Source: Acetobacteraceae bacterium
GTDB taxonomy: Bacteria > Pseudomonadota > Alphaproteobacteria > Acetobacterales > Acetobacteraceae
Assembly (NCBI GenBank): GCA_004843345.1
Contig: CP039460.1
Span: 310,001-374,000 of the forward strand
DNA length: 64,000 nucleotides
Reading direction: 5' to 3'
Shown: positions 8,590 to 16,015 of the stretch, piece by piece
Position numbering within the stretch: position 1 is the first letter of the stretch
How the letters are laid out: the number at the start of each line of letters is the position of its first letter
Notes under the pieces: generated by a model
Told to the model about the DNA's origin: nothing
Seen by the model: the letters and a program-made list of their open reading frames with translations, nothing else
The model's database searches: none
Made by a program: the position numbers and the translations under genes

Positions 8590-9165
8590 ATGACTCTGTC
8601 TTTAATGCGTTCTAAACGTCTTATTTTCTGTGCCCTTCTTCCACTTATGGCTGGCTGTACAACTGCCATGCAGACAGGCGTTTTTATTCCAGATGTGGAA
8701 CGTTATGAAAGTGGAAATAAATGTTACGTCCCCCATGGAATTAAACTTGTTCACTGGGCCAACTTAATTGATGCACAAGAAAAGCAGGATCTTTTCATTC
8801 AAGGTATGGGACTCAGTAAAAAGGACGGAAATGCAGTTATCTATAGCAATATTCCAGAAGGAGACATGGTTGAAAAAGACCCTATGAATCCTAAAAATAG
8901 TGGCATTCCTTATCTTGGGATGCAAAATCTCATTAGCCTGCCCTATACAGCCATTGCTGCAAGTTTTGAAAGCTCTTCCCTTAAATCAGTCCAAAAAGAA
9001 TGTGAACAAAAGGACGCAAGTACGATTCAAGATCAACTTGAAAAAGAAGAAACACTTCGTTCTAGACTTAAAGCCGATCATCAACGTGTCGAAAATGTTC
9101 GGTATGATCAACTCAGAACAGGAGATTCTCCAGCCTATAATGACGATCAAAAGCCAATAATGTAA
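8590..9165 (+). CDS. lipoprotein, unknown
   Basis: 191 residues with a signal segment and lipobox (MAGC, Cys about residue 23). The mature domain is soluble, and the last 50 residues are a charged helix. An in-frame ATG at 8605 is an alternative start. This is the last host gene before the prophage and is followed by a good terminator. Its role is unknown. Confidence 0.7.
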   Translation: MTLSLMRSKRLIFCALLPLMAGCTTAMQTGVFIPDVERYESGNKCYVPHGIKLVHWANLIDAQEKQDLFIQGMGLSKKDGNAVIYSNIPEGDMVEKDPMNPKNSGIPYLGMQNLISLPYTAIAASFESSSLKSVQKECEQKDASTIQDQLEKEETLRSRLKADHQRVENVRYDQLRTGDSPAYNDDQKPIM

Positions 9166-9187
9166 AAAATTCTATCCGCAAAAAATG

Positions 9188-9219
9188 AAATCCACTGAAA
9201 TCTTTTAGGTGGATTTTTT
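9188..9219 (+). terminator. intrinsic terminator
   Basis: AAATCCAC and GTGGATTT form an 8-bp stem followed by TTT, 22 bases after the lipoprotein stop. Confidence 0.85.
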
Positions 9220-9290
9220 AATATTCCAAAATCTATATTTGGAAATAAATTCTAAAAACTTGACAGAATTAATTTATAAAATTTAAGAAG

Positions 9291-9308
9291 AATGGTGAAC
9301 CGGGTGGG
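9291..9308 (+). repeat. attL core (copy of tRNA-Lys 3' end)
   Basis: aatggtgaaccgggtggg is identical to 51002-51019. It is the displaced 3' end of tRNA-Lys; the sequence diverges immediately after it. Confidence 0.88.
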
Positions 9309-9341
9309 TAGCGCTATTCTAGAGAATTCTACGATTTTTTT

Positions 9342-9401
9342 AGTAAAACAGCAACTTTTTCTTAACGGTAAACCCTGGGGTTTTTGGCTATATAGTAAAA
9401 C
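9342..9401 (+). repeat. two putative integrase arm sites (AGTAAAAC), left end
   Basis: AGTAAAACAG occurs at 9342-9351 and 9394-9403 in direct orientation, 34 and 86 bases inside attL. GGTAAAAC occurs twice just inside attR (50933, 50953). Such repeats near both cores fit arm-type binding sites of a tyrosine integrase; this is inference. Confidence 0.4.
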
Positions 9402-9442
9402 AGTTTTGGGAAGGATTTTAATGTGCTTTCCTACTACTTTAT

Positions 9443-9649
9443 TCATAAATAAAGGCCTACAATGAAATCAGGTCGGGGGGTGCAGTGAATAAAATACCTT
9501 CGGGAAATAGCTGTTGCAGTTGTTACATTCTGTTTTCCACTACCCGGCTTTTTCATTTGACAAAAATCTAAAAAGGATTCATGTTCGCTATTAAGAGGCT
9601 TAGTAACCTCATCATAGCGGACAGGCGCTACCGTAAGATCATGCGCCAT
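9443..9649 (-). CDS. small phage protein, Ash/Icd-like (tentative)
   Basis: 68 residues beginning MAHDLTVAPVRYDEV and containing TTATAISRRYF. From memory this resembles the N-terminal part of the Ash/Icd-like proteins of P4-type satellites and enterobacterial prophages; the usual C-terminal domain is absent, so it may be truncated. The DNA for its C-terminal half is an imperfect repeat of the sequence upstream of its start. No Shine-Dalgarno sequence is obvious. Confidence 0.4.
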   Translation of the reverse strand: MAHDLTVAPVRYDEVTKPLNSEHESFLDFCQMKKPGSGKQNVTTATAISRRYFIHCTPRPDFIVGLYL

Positions 9650-9753
9650 TTTTATGCCTAATCGAATTCTATCCGGTCGGGTGGGTCAGCAAATACAATA
9701 CCCAAAAGGGAAATAGCTGTCGCAGTTCCTATGTGCTGTTACTAACCTCCCGA
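9471..9753. repeat. imperfect direct repeat pair, possible regulatory RNA region
   Basis: Copies at 9471-9547 and 9675-9753 share GGTCGGG, GGGAAATAGCTGT and GCAGTT in the same order over about 78 bases (roughly 70 percent by eye). Copy 2 contains a CCCAAAAGGG inverted repeat and lies upstream of the Ash-like ORF on the minus strand. The whole 9309-9957 stretch has no other gene I trust. It may encode a P4-like immunity RNA region or be a remnant of one. Confidence 0.4.
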
Positions 9754-9957
9754 CTAGCCCAATTTTGGACTGGTTAATTTAGTAAAAATAATAGGAGGCC
9801 AATATAAATCAAGGAATTTCAACAAGACAAATTCCCTCATCTGCCAGTGAAGAACTTCACAAGGCAGGAATGCTTTTAAAAATGCTCTGGGGAGAGTGCA
9901 CAGGGTTTGCGCGCGGACATAACCCTTTTGAGCCAACGTCCGAGAGAGATTTTAAAA

Positions 9958-10494
9958 TCAATTTTTAGAGCATTTCATTCTAAATTTGTGATAAAGTTTT
10001 ATTGAAAACTTAGCTATCAAAAATGATAAAGTCACGGCCATAAACATATCTATAAATGCAATAAAACGACCTTCAAAAACGGAATAATGATGCCTCTCAC
10101 AAAAACCATTCGAAATACCGCAATTATCATATAATTTATCTGTCAAAACGATAAAAAATATAAAAATTATCGTGCTAAGAAAATTCATTATTAAAACAAA
10201 TAAAAGTTTTCTAAAAACACCTATTTCTTTAGGCAATAATTCAAATTTTGCCTTACATTTTTTATATAAAAAAACTATTAAAAAAATTATAAAAAAGAAT
10301 ATCGTTGGATAAACAATAATCGGATTCAAAAAAACTAAAATCTCCATCCATGCAGGATATGGAGGTCTATAACCAAAAATATTTATAGGATCACAATCTT
10401 CTGGAAGAACATTCTCTAACGTCCAAGCAAACAACAAAAATGTTGAAATAAAAATTACTAAAACGACAAAAAATTCTTTAAAGAATTTCATCAT
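9958..10494 (-). CDS. membrane protein, four predicted helices (phage accessory)
   Basis: 178 residues, very AT-rich and Phe/Ile-rich, with hydrophobic segments at about 5-25, 48-75, 92-118 and 146-165. Two Met codons lie at the start. It directly follows the stop of a 33-codon ORF (TAAATGATG), so translation may be coupled. It lies in the left end of the prophage among non-structural genes, where exclusion or lysogenic-conversion genes are usual. No family is recognised. Confidence 0.55.
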   Translation of the reverse strand: MMKFFKEFFVVLVIFISTFLLFAWTLENVLPEDCDPINIFGYRPPYPAWMEILVFLNPIIVYPTIFFFIIFLIVFLYKKCKAKFELLPKEIGVFRKLLFVLIMNFLSTIIFIFFIVLTDKLYDNCGISNGFCERHHYSVFEGRFIAFIDMFMAVTLSFLIAKFSIKLYHKFRMKCSKN

Positions 10495-10596
10495 TTAATG
10501 CTCAACTTGAATTGTTCCATAAGCAAAAACTCCAACATCTGAATAATACATCTTACCTTTCTCTCGAAGAGCTTTAGCAAGTTTTTGAATGCGCAC
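10495..10596 (-). CDS. 33-aa ORF upstream of membrane protein
   Basis: GTG start; the peptide begins MRIQKLAKALREKGK and ends next to the ATG of the membrane protein gene. Lys-rich N-terminus. No good ribosome site. It could be a short coupled leader ORF or the end of a truncated gene. Confidence 0.3.
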   Translation of the reverse strand: MRIQKLAKALREKGKMYYSDVGVFAYGTIQVEH

Positions 10597-10620
10597 AATT
10601 CACAAGATTAATTTTTATTT

Positions 10621-11511
10621 CTAAGAAAAATGCTCTTTCAACTGTATAAGTGAATCTTTTTCTTCAAATTTTTCACTGAAGATCAATGAAGAGGATTGCT
10701 TTCTAACACGATCTGAAACCGTAATTCCTCCTCTATACCTACCTTTACGTTGATCTAAATATCGAAATTGTAAATTTTTTAATATCTGTCCAAAATGCTC
10801 TCTAACTTCTAATCCTCGATCTTGCACATGAATATTTTTAACATCGGAACAATAAACCCTAGCGGCAATCGGAAATAAAATTCCAGAACATATCAAATCA
10901 CATATCTGTAAACCTGCCGAGTTTTCGGCGTGCATAAAAGATGGAATATCTATAATATTTTGAAATGCAGGATCCTTCCTTCGAAACTTCTCAGTAAACA
11001 AAGAATGGGCTACATGAGAATTTTTTGTTTTGTTTCTACTATCACAAAAACAAACACCAAAATCCTTTTTTTCTTTTAAATAAAAATCAAAGCTTTTAAA
11101 CAAAGCGGCTATTGCAGAACCATAAACATGGTGTTCTTTAAACTCTATTCCTGATTTTTTAATAAAAATACGAGCATTAAAACGGACGCCATATATTTGA
11201 AGAAGTCCAAAAATATCCTTCATAAACATTTGAGCACGTCTTCTTTTATCTCGCGTTTGCCTCGTCAAATGTTCACGAATCGTTGATCCTTTTACTTCCT
11301 TTAAAATCCAATCCAGAGGATGTTCGTCCTTCGGCAAAAGGTTCGGATTGTACTTACGTTTAATAAATGCAAAATCATGCGTTAAAGCATACAAATGACG
11401 ACTATCTACGAGCAATCCACCTATAACTAAAAGTGGTTGATCGTTTGACCTTGGAGGATTTGCTAAGCCACCAACATCTCCAGCCTCATCCACATATAGA
11501 ATTGAAGACAA
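10621..11511 (-). CDS. DUF3800 family protein
   Basis: 296 residues. The N-terminal YVDEAGD motif (Asp8, Glu9, Asp12) and the later SAGLQICDLI motif are hallmarks of DUF3800, a family with an RNase H-like arrangement of acidic residues, often found in phages and defence regions; activity is not established here. The start is TTG with GGAG seven bases upstream. Between it and a TTGACA box at 11643-11648 lies a GC-rich structured leader. Such RNA leaders (DUF3800 motifs) have been described for this gene family, which supports a regulated gene. Confidence 0.8.
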   Translation of the reverse strand: MSSILYVDEAGDVGGLANPPRSNDQPLLVIGGLLVDSRHLYALTHDFAFIKRKYNPNLLPKDEHPLDWILKEVKGSTIREHLTRQTRDKRRRAQMFMKDIFGLLQIYGVRFNARIFIKKSGIEFKEHHVYGSAIAALFKSFDFYLKEKKDFGVCFCDSRNKTKNSHVAHSLFTEKFRRKDPAFQNIIDIPSFMHAENSAGLQICDLICSGILFPIAARVYCSDVKNIHVQDRGLEVREHFGQILKNLQFRYLDQRKGRYRGGITVSDRVRKQSSSLIFSEKFEEKDSLIQLKEHFS

Positions 11512-11533
11512 TTAAACACTCCAAAAACACTGA

Positions 11534-11620
11534 CGCCACCTTTTCAGGTGGCGACCAGGAGACGATGGCCCTGACGGGATCCACCTAATATAAACCCTTT
11601 GTAAACGGGTTTCGTATATT
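11534..11620 (-). ncRNA. structured 5' leader RNA of the DUF3800 gene, candidate switching element
   Basis: Read on the minus strand. Hairpin 1 is AATAT..AAACCC/GGGTTT..ATATT (11620-11587). An AGGTGG follows (11586-11581), then an inner region with CCC..GGG. CCACCT at 11551-11546 can pair either with that upstream AGGTGG or with a downstream AGGTGG to make a perfect 8-bp stem with a GAAA loop (11553-11534). The two pairings exclude each other. The element is GC-rich in AT-rich surroundings, lies in the 5' UTR, and precedes a T-run and the SD. Confidence 0.6.
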
Positions 11621-11642
11621 AAATGATGATTAAGCATGCTTC

Positions 11643-11648
11643 TGTCAA
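11643..11648 (-). promoter_or_regulatory. -35 box for the DUF3800 leader
   Basis: A perfect TTGACA on the minus strand, with TTTAAT 19 bases downstream. Transcription would begin just before hairpin 1 of the leader. Confidence 0.45.
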
Positions 11649-11679
11649 CAGAAAATGAGCCAGAAATAATAAATTCTCT

Positions 11680-11910
11680 TTAGTAGTTTTTCTGAGATAC
11701 ACGTTCCTTTGCAATGATGAGCGCTTCCATTCTGCGCTCATCATATTCTTTTAAACGTTGCGTTTCTTCTTCATTCATTCCATAGCTATTATAGTATGTG
11801 ATAACGCCTTGTTGATTTGTCATAAATGACATATTGCCATTCCCTGACGTTCTGGCATTAGTACATTGGCATAAAACAACGACAACAAAAATGAGAAGTA
11901 ACACCCGCAT
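11680..11910 (-). CDS. small lipoprotein, possible outer spanin (Rz1-like)
   Basis: 76 residues from the ATG at 11910. A longer frame from further upstream overlaps the preceding gene and is rejected. A hydrophobic segment ends in a lipobox (LCQC, Cys about residue 16); the rest is polar with a charged helix at the C-terminus. The ATG follows the upstream stop by one base, so it is coupled. Its place after holin and endolysin genes suggests a lysis role as an outer-membrane spanin subunit, but no inner-membrane partner is evident. Confidence 0.5.
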   Translation of the reverse strand: MRVLLLIFVVVVLCQCTNARTSGNGNMSFMTNQQGVITYYNSYGMNEEETQRLKEYDERRMEALIIAKERVSQKNY

Positions 11911-11911
11911 A

Positions 11912-12172
11912 TCAACCGTTTGTTTTACTAATGCCCGACTGAGCGACACTAGCTGGCTGATTTGCAGAAGGTGCACCACCGAGAACACCAACTGGAATTT
12001 GATTGCCATTCGCATCAACACCTTGGCGGTTTGAAAAGGTACTGGTATTTCCAGAACCAGAAACATCTGAACTTGTCGTACAAGCTCCCAAACTCAAACA
12101 CAGTGCAGCCACAGGAATAGAAAACAATGAGATCGCACGCTTCATTTTTAAAATTGAAGAAAATATTTTCAT
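11912..12172 (-). CDS. small lipoprotein in the lysis region
   Basis: 86 residues with a signal segment and lipobox (LGAC, Cys about residue 31), then a Ser/Gly/Asn-rich flexible tail. AGGA precedes the ATG, itself preceded by a hairpin and T7. It lies between the holin-like gene and the second small lipoprotein. Two coupled lipoproteins are unusual for a spanin pair, which normally needs one membrane-anchored coiled-coil protein. Confidence 0.5.
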   Translation of the reverse strand: MKIFSSILKMKRAISLFSIPVAALCLSLGACTTSSDVSGSGNTSTFSNRQGVDANGNQIPVGVLGGAPSANQPASVAQSGISKTNG

Positions 12173-12186
12173 TTTGATTTTCCTAT

Positions 12187-12217
12187 AAAAAAAGCCTGTA
12201 AAAAATTCTTACAGGCT
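12187..12217 (-). terminator. hairpin-T7 directly before the RBS of the lipoprotein gene
   Basis: On the minus strand GCCTGTAAG/TTACAGGC is followed by T7, then ATAGGA and the ATG at 12172. One of the recurring hairpin-T-tract-SD units. Confidence 0.75.
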
Positions 12218-12261
12218 CATTTCAACTCTCCGGAAATTCCGGATTGTTCATTTATTAAGAT

Positions 12262-12603
12262 TTAGGCAGCTTTTTTAAATGCGGCCTTCAGAGTGAAAAA
12301 ACCCTGTTCTTGCAACAGCACCCCTTTTTCAATGTCAGAAATGCCATTCAAAAGCCCCTGAACATCAAATTTTCCACCAACGACACCTAGAAGGCTAGAA
12401 ACGATAGCAGAAGAAACGCTGCCATAAAGTTTAATCCTTGCTTTCTGTGCATCAGACAATTTTTCTCCCTCAGCCTCATAAATGGCTTCTTCAAGCTGAT
12501 TGAAGACATCCGCGACAGAAGCATTGGATGGGTTCGTTTCCTCTTGAGCAACATTATCTGTTACTTCAAGCAAATCAGTGTTTTCTGTATTTTTATCTTC
12601 CAT
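12262..12603 (-). CDS. possible separate 113-aa protein from an internal start
   Basis: ATG at 12603 preceded by AAGGA at good spacing, in frame with the holin-like ORF. It begins with a polar acidic stretch and ends with a helical segment rich in Ser/Val/Leu/Gly. Either this is an independent small gene whose upstream stop was lost, or a dual-start product. Sequence alone cannot decide. Confidence 0.45.
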   Translation of the reverse strand: MEDKNTENTDLLEVTDNVAQEETNPSNASVADVFNQLEEAIYEAEGEKLSDAQKARIKLYGSVSSAIVSSLLGVVGGKFDVQGLLNGISDIEKGVLLQEQGFFTLKAAFKKAA

Positions 12604-12978
12604 GATCTTTTCCTTTTTAAAAGTTTGGTCTGGCTCTCTGAACTTTTCAGGCTGGCCAGTGCAGCTATTAAAAAAGACGCTTAAAGCGTCCTTCTTAAAA
12701 TTCTTCTTATTTTTCCAATCACCTATTTTAGGATGAGAGGCTTTTAAAATTGCGTGATTTCCAATTTGGTGAACCAAGATGGGTGCGATAAAATTCACAA
12801 CCTTTCTTGCCATTGGCCAGTTTTCAGGAATAAGCATTCCAAGAGAAAATGTTATAAGAACGCCTGCTGCACCTTCATCTAAAACGCCTAGATAAACACC
12901 GGAAAAAGACAGACAAATAAAGATTAAACCAAGCCATGTTGTCCGCTGACAGAGGTAATGTACAAACCGACTAAGCAT
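12262..12978 (-). CDS. holin-like membrane protein with C-terminal extension
   Basis: 238 residues from the ATG at 12978, which overlaps the endolysin stop (AATGCTTAG). Two hydrophobic segments (about residues 16-33 and 38-55) resemble a phage holin that lets the endolysin through the inner membrane. After residue 125 comes an acidic, Thr/Asn-rich linker, then a helical domain with a Gly-rich hydrophobic stretch. An internal ATG at 12603 has its own AAGGA, so a shorter second product is likely. It may be two genes that became fused in frame. Confidence 0.55.
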   Translation of the reverse strand: MLSRFVHYLCQRTTWLGLIFICLSFSGVYLGVLDEGAAGVLITFSLGMLIPENWPMARKVVNFIAPILVHQIGNHAILKASHPKIGDWKNKKNFKKDALSVFFNSCTGQPEKFREPDQTFKKEKIMEDKNTENTDLLEVTDNVAQEETNPSNASVADVFNQLEEAIYEAEGEKLSDAQKARIKLYGSVSSAIVSSLLGVVGGKFDVQGLLNGISDIEKGVLLQEQGFFTLKAAFKKAA

Positions 12979-13441
12979 TGATTGCAGCGCGAAAAAGTGG
13001 TGTATTTTTTTGAGGATCCGCTTTTCCCGAAATATTGTAATGAGACCTGTGGTAATGGGCCATCGCAATCGCATCATCTGCCACAGGCAATCTCTGAGAA
13101 GTTCTCATATATTCAATACGACACATGGCACTGGCATAAGCTAAATGGCCAATCATCATTCGGGCATCTGGCTGCAATGAATTGACCATTCCTTGAAGAT
13201 TTGCTTTTAGCTTTAACTTATTTGGTAAGAAATTCTTCCAAATATCATCATGCGTTTTACTCTCCATCTGAAATAGTCCCAAGGCTGGACCGTCATCCAT
13301 TTGCGTTAAATAAACCAACCCACTCTCAGCAAGTGCTGTCCCTGTAACAAGATTAACAGCAGCCAAGCCACCGATTTTCAGACTTTCCAAAGCTGGACGA
13401 ACCACAAGATTTTTAAACTGATGTAAATTTAATCCAGTCAT
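12971..13441 (-). CDS. endolysin, lysozyme/transglycosylase-like
   Basis: 156 residues from the ATG at 13441, which has TGGAG five bases upstream; a frame start further upstream is rejected. The segment ALAESGLVYLTQ with ALGLFQMESKTH resembles the catalytic region of lysozyme-like muramidases (Glu followed by the GLFQ motif). It should cleave peptidoglycan at lysis. No signal peptide is obvious, so export would rely on the adjacent holin-like protein, whose ATG overlaps its stop. Confidence 0.65.
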   Translation of the reverse strand: MTGLNLHQFKNLVVRPALESLKIGGLAAVNLVTGTALAESGLVYLTQMDDGPALGLFQMESKTHDDIWKNFLPNKLKLKANLQGMVNSLQPDARMMIGHLAYASAMCRIEYMRTSQRLPVADDAIAMAHYHRSHYNISGKADPQKNTPLFRAAINA

Positions 13442-13452
13442 AAAATCTCCAT

Positions 13453-13476
13453 AAAAAAAGCCCTCAAAATGAGAGC
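13453..13476 (-). terminator. hairpin-T7 directly before the endolysin RBS
   Basis: On the minus strand GCTCTC/GAGGGC stem, T7, then ATGGAG as SD for the ATG at 13441. Confidence 0.7.
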
Positions 13477-13505
13477 GAAAAATTAACACGTTATTAAAAC
13501 TGCGA

Positions 13506-13760
13506 TTAAACTGCGTTCAAAACATGATCCAAGAACTTAATAATCTGAGGCACATAAGCAAAAAATGATCCACCGATCGTACCTGCCAGAGCGCCAGCAT
13601 ACATAATGAAGCGCTTTAAGCCTTTTCCAAGCCCCAGAAGCTCATCCACCTTTTGTTCAAATCGGCGTTGATTTTCACAAACACGGTCAATACGTTCACT
13701 TGTTTCTTGTCTGTTCGCTTCCATTTGTGCTCTCAGAATTGCAATTTCGTCTGCAGACAT
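13506..13760 (-). CDS. coiled-coil protein with one membrane helix, phage lysis or tail region
   Basis: 84 residues from the ATG at 13760, chosen because AAGGAGAG lies five bases upstream. Residues 1-50 form a charged helix, and residues 52-72 form a membrane helix rich in Gly/Ala. The helix plus single membrane anchor could be an inner spanin or an antiholin. Its place between fibre-assembly and endolysin genes supports a lysis role. Confidence 0.5.
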   Translation of the reverse strand: MSADEIAILRAQMEANRQETSERIDRVCENQRRFEQKVDELLGLGKGLKRFIMYAGALAGTIGGSFFAYVPQIIKFLDHVLNAV

Positions 13761-13774
13761 TTTTTCTCTCCTTC

Positions 13775-14353
13775 TTAAACCCACCAACCCGAACTAAAAT
13801 CATTCAGTAAATTCAATGAAAATGGTGGTTTTGGCAAAGTTACTTCGTTAGCAACTGGGGGGCTTTCTGATTTCGTTTCAGAGCTTGTAGTCGCTAGAAC
13901 AAAAGCCTCAGTTGTTTTTTGGACTGGAGGATTGATAATATTCTGCAAATCTTTTGCGTAAGAAACAGCTTCTGGTGACGGTGATGCACCAACAGGTAAG
14001 CCATTTACGGCGCTCTCTTTGAGTTGCATATAAATAACTTTTGCTTGCTCCTGCGCATTTGGCTTCGGCGGTGCATAGCCATATTGCAAAGCACCATCTT
14101 TATCAAAATAAGGCGCTTTATTCATAAAGGCTTGCAGCTCATCCTGATTGCTCACAGGAATAGGTTTATAAGTATCAGGAACTGAAACAGGATTGCCGTT
14201 TTTATCCTTAACCATCTTGCACCAAGGCAGCAGAAAAGAACTTCCAGCGGTATCTGTATTTATAGGTTCTGCAAAATATTTGTACTCACTCAAATCTGGA
14301 ATAACCGTTACTTTTGGCGATGAATTAGCTTGCTTTTGTGCATTCTCAGTCAT
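13775..14353 (-). CDS. tail fibre assembly-like protein
   Basis: 192 residues directly after the tail fibre gene (the stop of one and the ATG of the next touch). Soluble, Pro-rich, ending in GWWV. Position and length match tail fibre assembly proteins of Mu-like phages, but I see no diagnostic motif. It may chaperone fibre trimerisation. Confidence 0.5.
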   Translation of the reverse strand: MTENAQKQANSSPKVTVIPDLSEYKYFAEPINTDTAGSSFLLPWCKMVKDKNGNPVSVPDTYKPIPVSNQDELQAFMNKAPYFDKDGALQYGYAPPKPNAQEQAKVIYMQLKESAVNGLPVGASPSPEAVSYAKDLQNIINPPVQKTTEAFVLATTSSETKSESPPVANEVTLPKPPFSLNLLNDFSSGWWV

Positions 14354-15955
14354 TTATTGATCTCCTATTGCAATCCAGTTAAAGGATTTAGAGGCATTAG
14401 CACTGTCAATATAAAATCCAGCGGTCGTTATACCCCAAATATTCAGTGTCCCCGTGGGATCACTTGTATTATTTAATTCCGTTGCCACGACGATAGGAGC
14501 GCTTCCAAAGGCTTGGGAAAAGGCAATCCATGTTCCCCCATTTGCGCCAACACTCTTCGGACTGTTTCCAGACTCTATCCGCTTATTTTTAATACCATCA
14601 GCAAGTTTTGCGTACGAAGATAAATCATCAAAAGACGGAATAGTTTCAACTAAATTTCCAGAACCACTTCCACCAGCGGCGAGAAGGTTTGTTTTCCCAT
14701 TTACGGTATGGAAACCAAACCAGCCCAATCCTAAATTTCCGCTTTCATCAGCAGGCGCATCAGGAGGATTTGTGGGAACATAATTACCTGCAGGCTGATA
14801 GTTGCTTAGATCTTTAAAAGAAGGAAAGGCATAAGTTTTATTGCCATCACCACTGCCTGTATTAACGACAAGTTGCGGATTTTCTTTGTTTGTATTTAGA
14901 CAAATAAGCGTTAAGCCAAGATTACCGCTTTTATCTGCAGCAAGACTTGGGTCAAGTGTTGGCGGATAGTTCCCTTTTTGCTGGTAATTATCCAAATCCT
15001 CAACACTAGCAGCAGTGTAGGTATCTCCTGCACCATCTTTTGCTAAAAGCCTGACAATTTTCTCTTTTTTGTTTATTCCAAACCAGCGTGCACCAACGCT
15101 GCCGTTTTGATCTGGCTGAAGAGAAGGATCGTATGTACCGACATAAAAACCCTTCAGCTGATAATTATTTAAATCAACTAAGCTTGCCGCAACAATCACA
15201 TCACCAGCATCATCCGTTGCAAGAAGACGAGCACCTGCACCATTCTTACTTAATCCAAACCAACCAGCGCCTACATTTCCATTTTTATCTGGTTTTGTTA
15301 GATCCGCGTTAGTTTTTACATAACTTCCTTTTTCTTGGTAATTCCCTAAATCCTCAACACTAGCTGCAGTGTAGGTATCTCCTGCACCATCTTTTGCTAA
15401 AAGTCTAACGATAGAATCTTTTTTATTTATTCCAAACCAGCCTGCACCAACACTGCCGTTTTGATCAGGCTGAAGAGAAGGATCATATGTCCCGACATAA
15501 AAACCTTTTTCCTGATAGTCTTTTAAATCATCAAATGATGGAAGAATAAAAACTGCCTTATTAGCACCCGCTCCTGCCTTAACAACAACGTGAAGAACAC
15601 CGTTGTATATGCGCAAACCAAGCCAATCAACACCCGTATTTCCCGTCTCATCTGCAGGTTTCGAAGGATCGTTGGTATACGGATAAAATCCCTTTGATTG
15701 AGCATAATCGCTAATATATTTTTTAATAGCTGTTACAGCCTGGTCATTCCTTTCGGGATCCAACTGATCTCCCATTATGGTAACAATGTTACAAAGCTCT
15801 TCTTGGACGCTATTCAACCAAGCTGCTGTAACATCTGTTGCATCTAATCCGCCATTTCCTGCGTAAGGATTACCATTTGTAAAATATCCTGGCTTTCCAT
15901 TATCTGGCTCATTTGGCAGTGTTGCAACACTACCTTGCGATGAAATTCTCTGCAT
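14354..15955 (-). CDS. tail fibre protein with six internal repeats
   Basis: 533 residues. The N-terminal part (1-88) has the phage-fibre opening with WLNSVQEEL. Six repeats of about 60 residues follow (about 90-448), each built on YQ.KG.YV.T..D, D..G..G.GWFG, then RLLA..GAGD and .DL.NYQ. The C-terminal 80 residues (NGGTWIAFSQAFGS.P.V...NWIAIG) resemble the gp53-like fibre C-terminal domain that binds the host. Repeats 2 and 4 are nearly identical in DNA, so they duplicated recently. Preceded by a hairpin-T7-SD unit. Confidence 0.8.
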   Translation of the reverse strand: MQRISSQGSVATLPNEPDNGKPGYFTNGNPYAGNGGLDATDVTAAWLNSVQEELCNIVTIMGDQLDPERNDQAVTAIKKYISDYAQSKGFYPYTNDPSKPADETGNTGVDWLGLRIYNGVLHVVVKAGAGANKAVFILPSFDDLKDYQEKGFYVGTYDPSLQPDQNGSVGAGWFGINKKDSIVRLLAKDGAGDTYTAASVEDLGNYQEKGSYVKTNADLTKPDKNGNVGAGWFGLSKNGAGARLLATDDAGDVIVAASLVDLNNYQLKGFYVGTYDPSLQPDQNGSVGARWFGINKKEKIVRLLAKDGAGDTYTAASVEDLDNYQQKGNYPPTLDPSLAADKSGNLGLTLICLNTNKENPQLVVNTGSGDGNKTYAFPSFKDLSNYQPAGNYVPTNPPDAPADESGNLGLGWFGFHTVNGKTNLLAAGGSGSGNLVETIPSFDDLSSYAKLADGIKNKRIESGNSPKSVGANGGTWIAFSQAFGSAPIVVATELNNTSDPTGTLNIWGITTAGFYIDSANASKSFNWIAIGDQ

Positions 15956-15968
15956 AAAAAATTCCCAT

Positions 15969-15991
15969 AAAAAAAGCCGCTTTAAAGCGGC
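15969..15991 (-). terminator. hairpin-T7 directly before the tail fibre RBS
   Basis: GCCGCTTTAAAGCGGC is a perfect palindrome followed on the minus strand by T7, ATGGGA and the ATG. Confidence 0.8.
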
Positions 15992-16015
15992 AAAAAATCA
16001 TTCTTTTTACTGGTT

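Noticed and set aside
9252-9446. 64-codon ORF across attL
   Set aside because: It spans the integration junction, so it cannot be an ancestral gene; no SD.
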